Source: Cyanobacteria bacterium CYA
Lineage (GTDB): Bacteria; Planctomycetota; Phycisphaerae; Phycisphaerales; UBA1924
Direction of reading: 5' to 3'
Length of the DNA stretch: 64,000 nt
NCBI GenBank assembly: GCA_008363215.1
Contig: RHKP01000020.1
Coordinates: 1-64,000, forward strand
Shown: piece after piece, positions 60,539 through 64,000 of the stretch
Layout: each line of letters begins with the position of its first letter
How positions within the stretch are numbered: the first letter of the stretch is position 1
Notes under the pieces: generated by a model
What the model was told of the DNA's origin: nothing
Databases searched by the model: none
What the model saw: the letters and a program-made list of their open reading frames with translations, nothing else
Translations under genes and position numbers: made by a program

Positions 60539-60933
60539 GCGGACGGACCTCCATCTGCAACCAATGCACAACTCTGTGTTTGTGCAGGAGGCGTGGACAA
60601 CCTCACGAGGGGGTGCCCCTGGGTCGGCAGGGAAGGGCATTGAGGACCTTGAAGACCGGGTCTTGCTCGCGGAAACTTCATCCGGCAGTGTGGAAGAGCG
60701 ACACGTAAGCGCCAGCCAATCCACTGATGTGTGTTGCTGTAAATCAAGTCTCTATAAGGGTTTGGGTGCTTTGTCGCGGGCTTGTCCACCTTGCGCCAAG
60801 GCTCAATTCGACGACGAACTCCTCAATTCTTCAATTGAAGATCCGTGAGGCGTGGGCCACCTCCCCTCTGGCCAGGTGCGTCACTCTTCGAAAAAATCCC
60901 AAGCCTCGATTGTGGAAAACGTGGTGCGGGAGT
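60539..60933. other. oriC-like gap downstream of dnaA
   Basis: 395 bases between dnaA and mutM without a credible gene. On the minus strand, TTTTCCACA (60911-60919) fits the DnaA-box consensus TTWTNCACA. Two nearer misses are TTGTCCACG (minus, 60592-60600) and TTGTCCACC (plus, 60782-60790). TGCACAA...TTGTGCA (60565-60586) is an inverted repeat with eight bases between arms. Local AT-rich stretches lie at 60729-60758 and 60820-60840. This is only a candidate origin. Confidence 0.4.
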
Positions 60934-61800
60934 TCACCCAATCGCTGCTTGGCAAGTCGGGCAGAACACTGTGCCACGCTGCGCAACAACGATGCGCTCG
61001 AGCGTCGTCCCGCAGCGGGGGCAGGGTCTGCCAGCACGGGCATACACCCGGTGGCGCATCTGGTAATCGCCGGCATGGCCGTGGACGGAACGGAAGTCGC
61101 GGATGCTCGAGCCGCCGGAGCGAACCGCGGCCCGGAGCACGCGGCGGATGCTCAGGGCCAGGCGCGCGATGCTCTCCGGAGGGAGAATCGCTGCGGGTGT
61201 GCAGGGGTGAACCCCGGAGTCAAAGAGAGATTCGTCGGCGTAGATGTTTCCGACTCCGGCGAGGGCTCGCTGGTCGAGCAACAAAGCCTTGATGGCGCGG
61301 TGCGATCCATCGCAGGCTCGGGCCAGGTCTGCTGCGCGCAGCCGAAGCGCATCAGGCCCAAGGGTGCTCCAGCGGACGGCCATCAGGTCATCAACGTCGG
61401 CGTGCGCACCGATGAGTCCGAAGCGGCGCGGGTCAGAGAAGGCCAGGCGCGAGCCGTCGTCCAGCGTCCAGACGATGTGCTCGTGCGGGCGAGGCAGATC
61501 GGTGAGGCTGAGTCCGCCGGTCATGCCCAGTTGCACACACAGGGCCGGGCCTTCGGTGCTGACGATGCCCAGTTGTTTACCCCGGCGTTCGATGCGTTCG
61601 ATGGTGCAGCCCTGAAGGAGCAGTCGGCGCTGCAGCCGTGCGGGCGGCGCCCGGCATCGCGAGCGTGTGATGCCGGCCGGTGGATCGCCCGGCATGGCGA
61701 TCACGGATCGGGTCCGCACGTCGACGCGGCGCACGATGCGGCCCGCAACGGTCGGCAAGAGTGCCAGACGGATGCTCTCGACCTCGGGCAGTTCAGGCAC
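60934..61800 (-). CDS. mutM: formamidopyrimidine-DNA glycosylase
   Basis: 288 residues from GTG 61800. After loss of fMet the N-terminus is PELPEVESIRL: Pro as the nucleophile and Glu the catalytic acid, which fixes this start although the frame is open upstream. H2TH region: LDQRALAGVGNIYADESLF. The C-terminal zinc finger has CPRCGTTLERIVVAQRGT with CPTC. The enzyme removes 8-oxoguanine and related lesions and cuts at the AP site. Its GTG overlaps the 3' end of tadA, so the two are translationally coupled. Confidence 0.93.
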   Translation of the reverse strand: MPELPEVESIRLALLPTVAGRIVRRVDVRTRSVIAMPGDPPAGITRSRCRAPPARLQRRLLLQGCTIERIERRGKQLGIVSTEGPALCVQLGMTGGLSLTDLPRPHEHIVWTLDDGSRLAFSDPRRFGLIGAHADVDDLMAVRWSTLGPDALRLRAADLARACDGSHRAIKALLLDQRALAGVGNIYADESLFDSGVHPCTPAAILPPESIARLALSIRRVLRAAVRSGGSSIRDFRSVHGHAGDYQMRHRVYARAGRPCPRCGTTLERIVVAQRGTVFCPTCQAAIG

Positions 61801-62263
61801 GGCGGAGGTTCCGGAAGAAATCTGAGAGCAGCGAGGCGCAGGGCTCTTCCATGACTCCGGGCAAGACCTCGGCTCGGTGGTTGAGCCTGTGGTCTTCGAG
61901 CAGGCGGTGGAGGGTGCGTACGGCGCCGGCCTTGGGATCGGCGGCCCCGTAGACCACGCGCCCGACGCGGGCGTTGACGATGGCGCCTGCACACATGGCG
62001 CAGGGCTCCAGCGTGACCGCCAGCGAGAAGTCATTGAGGCGCCAGTCGCCCAGTCGACGGCAGGCGCGGCGGAGGGCTTCAAACTCGGCGTGCCCGGCTG
62101 GGTCGCGATCGCGCTCGCGCCGGTTGGAGGCCTGGGCGTAGACGTCTCCGCTCGCCGAGTGGTAGATGACAGCGCCGACGGGAACCTCCCCGAGGTCGGC
62201 GGCCTGGCGAGCCAGTTCGATGGCGCGGGCCATCATCGCAAGATCAAGGTCAGTCGGCGACAT
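61793..62263 (-). CDS. tadA: tRNA adenosine deaminase TadA
   Basis: 156 residues. The zinc-deaminase motifs are DPAGHAEFEALRRA (HAE) and LEPCAMCAGAIVNARV (PCxxC), with VVYGAADPKAGA and FFRNLRR closing the fold, as in TadA/GuaD-like deaminases. It converts A34 of tRNA-Arg(ACG) to inosine in the cytosol. It overlaps tatC by 14 bases upstream and mutM by 8 bases downstream, so the three genes form one tightly packed operon. Confidence 0.9.
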   Translation of the reverse strand: MSPTDLDLAMMARAIELARQAADLGEVPVGAVIYHSASGDVYAQASNRRERDRDPAGHAEFEALRRACRRLGDWRLNDFSLAVTLEPCAMCAGAIVNARVGRVVYGAADPKAGAVRTLHRLLEDHRLNHRAEVLPGVMEEPCASLLSDFFRNLRRA

Positions 62264-63230
62264 TGCCCTCCTTGCGCGTGCCGGCGACGCGGTCGGCCGG
62301 GAGCACGACCAGCAGGATCATGCCCAGTTCGAAGAGCAGATAGAGGGGAATGGCCATGAGAAGCATAGAGAGCGGGTCGGCCGGGGTGAGGAGGGCGCCC
62401 AGGACGGCGCAGACGGCGCAGACATGGCGTCGATAGCGGGCCAGAGTCTGGCGATCGATGATCCCCGCCCAGCCGAGCAGGAGGACGACGATGGGCATCT
62501 GGAACGCCACGCCGAACGCCAGCGCGAAGTTAAGGAGCATCTTGACGTACTCGCTGATGCGGTATTGCTGGAGAACGCCGGCGGTGCTGGACAGTTCGGC
62601 GCCGACGATGACAGGCCGTTCGTTTTCGGTGCCGATGCAGAAGCGTACCTGTCGGAGGGCGGTGTTGATCCACTCCTGTCCGACGACGGGGTCGACGGGG
62701 TCGTGGTCGAGGACGGCCACGGAGGTGAGGGTGACGCCCTCCGGGAGTGGCCCGACGGCAATGTCCATCTTGCCCAGGGTCGAGCCGAAGTTGACGAGGA
62801 AAGCGAGAACGACGGGGAGGATGACGAAGTAGAAGAAGGCGACGCCGACAAAGGTGAGCAGGGCGCTCATGGGGACGAGCAGGTAGGCAAAGCGTCGTTC
62901 GGCGGCGTAGAGGCCCGGGGAGACGAACTTCCAGAGGTGGTAGACGATCCACGGGGCGCCGGCGAGGATGGTGACGACGAGGACGACGCGAAAGTACGTG
63001 CCAAAGGCCTCGAAAGGGCCGGTGGCCAGCAGGGCGGAGGGCTGGTTGGCGGCCCGGAGGGACGCGCGGATCGGGTCCATCAGCAGGCCCAAGAGAGGTC
63101 GCCCGACTCCCATGGCCACGAAGAAGATGGGCAGTATGCCGGCAATGGCGAGGAGGAGTCGCCGGCGGAGTTCGTCGAGGTGGTCCCCGAAGGACATGAC
63201 GGCCAGGGGATTATCGGAATCGGTGCTCAA
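62250..63230 (-). CDS. tatC: Sec-independent translocase subunit TatC with long periplasmic insert
   Basis: 326 residues, against about 250 for typical TatC. The family motif at the N-terminus is SFGDHLDELRRRLLLAIAG. Six helices are recognisable, ending with LSMLLMAIPLYLLFELGMILL. Between helix 3 (AYLLVPMSALLTFVGVAFFYFVILP) and helix 4 (MLLNFALAFGVAFQMPIVVLLLG) about 55 extra residues (around 155-215, including TLTSVAVLDHDPVDPVVGQE) sit in the second periplasmic loop. TatC, with TatA/B, exports folded proteins such as the RR-signal oxidoreductase at 24878. TatA/B genes are not in the window. Confidence 0.9.
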   Translation of the reverse strand: MSTDSDNPLAVMSFGDHLDELRRRLLLAIAGILPIFFVAMGVGRPLLGLLMDPIRASLRAANQPSALLATGPFEAFGTYFRVVLVVTILAGAPWIVYHLWKFVSPGLYAAERRFAYLLVPMSALLTFVGVAFFYFVILPVVLAFLVNFGSTLGKMDIAVGPLPEGVTLTSVAVLDHDPVDPVVGQEWINTALRQVRFCIGTENERPVIVGAELSSTAGVLQQYRISEYVKMLLNFALAFGVAFQMPIVVLLLGWAGIIDRQTLARYRRHVCAVCAVLGALLTPADPLSMLLMAIPLYLLFELGMILLVVLPADRVAGTRKEGNVAD

Positions 63231-63331
63231 TTTCGGCTCGCGTTCTCTCAGGAGAGCATAGAAGGGCGCGGGGGCGTGACGGACGGGGAGGGGGCGCGCA
63301 TCTCAGTGTGGGAAAGCCCGGAAGGCAGAGT

Positions 63332-63925
63332 GTGAACGAACAGGCACTGACCGAAACCCGGGACGAACTGGCTGCGGCGATGCGCGGCAACCAAGACGCG
63401 CTGCGCGCGGTGTGGCGATCCCACCGAGCGTGGGTGGCGGCGATCTTGCTGGCCCACAAGCCCCGCGAGAGCGAACTGGAGGACTTGCTCCAGACGGTGG
63501 CGCTGACCTTGGTCCGGCGGATCGGGGACGTGCGGGACGAGGGGGCGTTTCGATCGTGGCTTCGGACGGTGGCGATCAACGTGGCCCGGGCCGCGGGTCG
63601 GAAACAGGCGACCGAGCGGCGGGCTCGTCTGCGGCTGGCGGATCGGTGCCAGGTGGAGTGCGCCGAGGCGGGGGTGGGGCAGGATGGGCGATCGATGCTG
63701 GATCTGGCGCGCCAGTTGCCCGACGGGTATAGCGAGCCGCTGCTGCTGCGGTGTGTCAAGGGTATGAGTTACCGCGAAATTTCCAAAGTGCTGGAGTTGC
63801 CCGAAACCACGATCGAAACGCGCATCGCGCGGGGGCGGCGCATGCTGCGCGAACTGGCCACCCGTCGTGAGGCGGCCGGAGGGGTGGAATCGGGCGCGGC
63901 GCTCGAGGGGGTGACCGATGTGTGA
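63332..63925 (+). CDS. ECF-type RNA polymerase sigma factor
   Basis: 197 residues from GTG 63332, with GGAAGGCAG just upstream; the frame is open further but without conserved sequence. Region 2 is LLAHKPRESELEDLLQTVAL with FRSWLRTVAINVARA. Region 4 is LPDGYSEPLLLRCVKGMSYR and then ISKVLELPETTIETRIARGR, the helix-turn-helix that reads the -35 box. It lacks regions 1 and 3, as ECF sigmas do. The stop overlaps the next gene, which begins with a Cys-x-x-Cys motif and is the probable anti-sigma factor. Confidence 0.9.
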   Translation: MNEQALTETRDELAAAMRGNQDALRAVWRSHRAWVAAILLAHKPRESELEDLLQTVALTLVRRIGDVRDEGAFRSWLRTVAINVARAAGRKQATERRARLRLADRCQVECAEAGVGQDGRSMLDLARQLPDGYSEPLLLRCVKGMSYREISKVLELPETTIETRIARGRRMLRELATRREAAGGVESGAALEGVTDV

Positions 63926-64000
63926 AACGTGTTCAACACGCGACCTGCTGATCAGCCGCGTGATCGACGGGCGCGCCGGCGGGGGTGACTGGCAGTCGCT
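63918..64000 (+). CDS. N-terminus of a probable zinc-type anti-sigma factor (partial)
   Basis: An ATG at 63918 overlaps the sigma-factor stop (eight bases shared) and the frame runs open to the window edge: MCETCSTRDLLISRVIDGRA and on. A CxxC just after the start and adjacency to an ECF sigma gene fit a zinc-binding anti-sigma protein (ZAS-like), but the His and second Cys pair would lie beyond this window. Confidence 0.5.
   Translation, partial: MCETCSTRDLLISRVIDGRAGGGDWQS

Overview
The window is a GC-rich bacterial chromosome segment with dense coding and many genes overlapping by 4 bases (ATGA/GTGA). The gene set points to the Planctomycetota, most likely class Phycisphaerae. The clues are a secreted protein ending in a VPSPG / hydrophobic / RRR sorting tail, FUN14, NfeD and FloA membrane proteins, a Lys-rich histone H1-like protein, a DUF11-repeat lipoprotein, a tyrosine-recombinase relic of the kind I associate with planctomycetes, and palindromic GAGCCCGAAGCGCC-type repeats. 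This assignment rests on pattern recognition, not on a database search.

Layout. 1-11.7 kb: ispE, a Nif3-like protein, a sigma-54 activator, an HDOD-GGDEF-REC regulator, a quinone reductase, a very long purL, a methyltransferase and rnhA. 11.7-19.3 kb: a secreted protein, then a type IV pilus / type II secretion block made of a disrupted pilT, pilC, two prepilin-like proteins and a 982-residue PilX-like protein. 19.3-26.9 kb: an iron-type ABC binding lipoprotein, an M20 peptidase, YchF, an EEP hydrolase, a Tat-exported Gfo/Idh/MocA oxidoreductase and a FUN14 protein. 26.9-35.3 kb: tRNA-Arg(CCT), a minus-strand operon containing a broken pseudopilin gene, a BFD-type Fe-S protein, a HAD phosphatase, a DUF4097 lipoprotein, a KamA-like radical SAM enzyme, a glycosyltransferase and ExbD. 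35.3-38.8 kb: the NfeD-NfeD-FloA membrane-domain operon. 38.9-44.1 kb: a minus-strand operon ispD-gatC-DUF2314-gatA-TonB-like-hypothetical. 44.1-49.9 kb: a DUF11 lipoprotein behind a G11/TATAAT promoter candidate, tmRNA, integrase and IS3 relics, and a secreted zinc-peptidase-like protein. 49.9-57.7 kb: DUF2892, phenylalanine hydroxylase, an amidohydrolase, a histone H1-like protein, an M16-like protein without its zinc site, a double ABC permease and a TVP38 protein. 57.9-64 kb: an RNase Z-like hydrolase, dnaA with an oriC-like gap, the tatC-tadA-mutM operon, and an ECF sigma factor with the start of its probable anti-sigma gene.

The most unusual signals are: (1) purL carries four apparent in-frame insertions that look like palindromic repeat DNA turned into protein, one of which shares a 24-base match with an intergenic copy 14 kb away; (2) two surface-appendage genes (pilT and a pseudopilin) each have an internal deletion plus frameshift; (3) a 51-bp near-identical element precedes two neighbouring genes; (4) an 11-G tract abuts a perfect TATAAT upstream of a large surface lipoprotein; (5) a decayed integrase sits at the 3' end of ssrA. 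I did not find a clear multi-gene system that I would call new. The in-frame palindromic elements are the best candidate for a little-described phenomenon.
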